DNA of 21,507 bases from the NCBI GenBank assembly GCA_046727855.1, contig JBKPDL010000069.1:1-21507 (forward strand). The letters are read 5' to 3'. Source of the stretch: DASPWV01 sp046727855 (GTDB lineage: Bacteria; Acidobacteriota; Vicinamibacteria; Vicinamibacterales; UBA2999). The notes beneath the pieces were generated by a model. That model did not search any database, was not told where the DNA came from, and saw only the letters and a program-made list of their open reading frames with translations. This document shows positions 21,182 through 21,507 of this stretch, piece after piece. Each line of letters opens with the position of its first letter. Positions within the stretch are counted from its first letter, which is position 1. The position numbers were made by a program, and so were the translations under genes.

Positions 21182-21505
21182 TCACGCAGCCTTTTCGAGC
21201 TGTCTCTCCCGCAGATAGAGGAAGAGCGGCAAACCCAAAGACACACCCACCGCAACGTTTGCTATCACCGGCGCCCAGAGGTGGCGCATCCCCAGTCTTC
21301 GACCTTCAGTGAATACGAACACCCATAGGACAATCGATGAGACGAGCACGTCGAGCACGAAGAAAGCGCTCGCATGGCTGCGGAAGAGTTGATCGTGAAA
21401 TACCCGTGGATCAAAACCGTTGTCGCGCAGGAATTCGATGAACTGAAGGTAGGGCCACACAGTGCCGAGTACGCACAGCCCGAAATAGATATATTTCAGC
21501 TTCAT
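21182..21505 (-). CDS. DUF2834 integral membrane protein
   Basis: The 107-residue product starts at ATG 21503-21505, two bases from the window edge, so the upstream ribosome site cannot be examined. It has three hydrophobic segments: MKLKYIYFGLCVLGTVWPYL, SAFFVLDVLVSSIVLWVFVF and WAPVIANVAVGVSLGLPLFL. The family hallmarks FGLCVLGTVWPYLQFIEFL, then EGRRLGMRHLWAPVIAN and YLRERQLE match DUF2834. The role is unknown. It ends head-on toward the operon on the other strand, with a repeat-containing spacer between. Confidence 0.88.
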   Translation of the reverse strand: MKLKYIYFGLCVLGTVWPYLQFIEFLRDNGFDPRVFHDQLFRSHASAFFVLDVLVSSIVLWVFVFTEGRRLGMRHLWAPVIANVAVGVSLGLPLFLYLRERQLEKAA

Positions 21506-21507
21506 AC

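Overview
The window is GC-rich, densely packed bacterial chromosome. The combination of families (S9 and M13 peptidases, a DUF1028 protein, a DUF255 thioredoxin-domain protein, SYLF, Lmo0937 and DUF2834 proteins) together with GTTCC-type and GCGGATTAC-type intergenic repeats suggests an Acidobacteriota genome, probably Vicinamibacteria. That placement is an inference from family recognition; no rRNA or other marker gene is present. There are no mobile-element genes, no CRISPR array and no phage genes.

Layout. (1) 1-3582: the tail of a tiny membrane protein, a palindromic GTTCC repeat block, a secreted SYLF-domain protein, then a tight run of sigma-54-type response regulator, YtxH-like protein and YihY/BrkB membrane protein. 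(2) 3694-6961: a translationally coupled trio of DUF255/YyaL-type protein, crotonase-fold enoyl-CoA hydratase and a 121-residue protein of unknown function. (3) 7187-8566: a MATE exporter, followed by about 210 bases holding three successive inverted repeats. (4) 8780-9730: an outer-membrane beta-barrel gene whose signal peptide and barrel are separated only by one in-frame TGA, where the product would read T-(TGA)-A-G-C. (5) 9811-10863: a 2OG-Fe(II) oxygenase on the minus strand, tRNA-Leu(UAA), and a degenerate copy of the tRNA 3' end 125 bases further on. (6) 10864-12314: a secreted protein of unknown function and a neutral zinc metallopeptidase (YpfJ type). (7) 12524-14584, minus: an M13 (neprilysin-like) lipoprotein peptidase. 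(8) 14810-20939: a probable operon of glycine-zipper exported protein, DUF1028 protein, GNAT acetyltransferase, S9 peptidase, cysteine dioxygenase-type cupin and MBL-fold hydrolase, with gaps from -4 to 32 bases. (9) 20940-21505: a repeat-rich spacer and a DUF2834 membrane protein on the minus strand.

The genes are largely housekeeping, envelope and peptide or thiol catabolism functions. The last operon could couple peptide breakdown (S9 peptidase) to oxidation of the released thiol (cysteine dioxygenase-type enzyme); this is a context inference. The most interesting signal is the in-frame TGA in the barrel gene at 8846-8848. It forms a UxxC-like arrangement just after the signal peptide, and a foldable hairpin lies at a SECIS-compatible distance. 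It is either a selenoprotein candidate, a fresh nonsense mutation or a sequence error.
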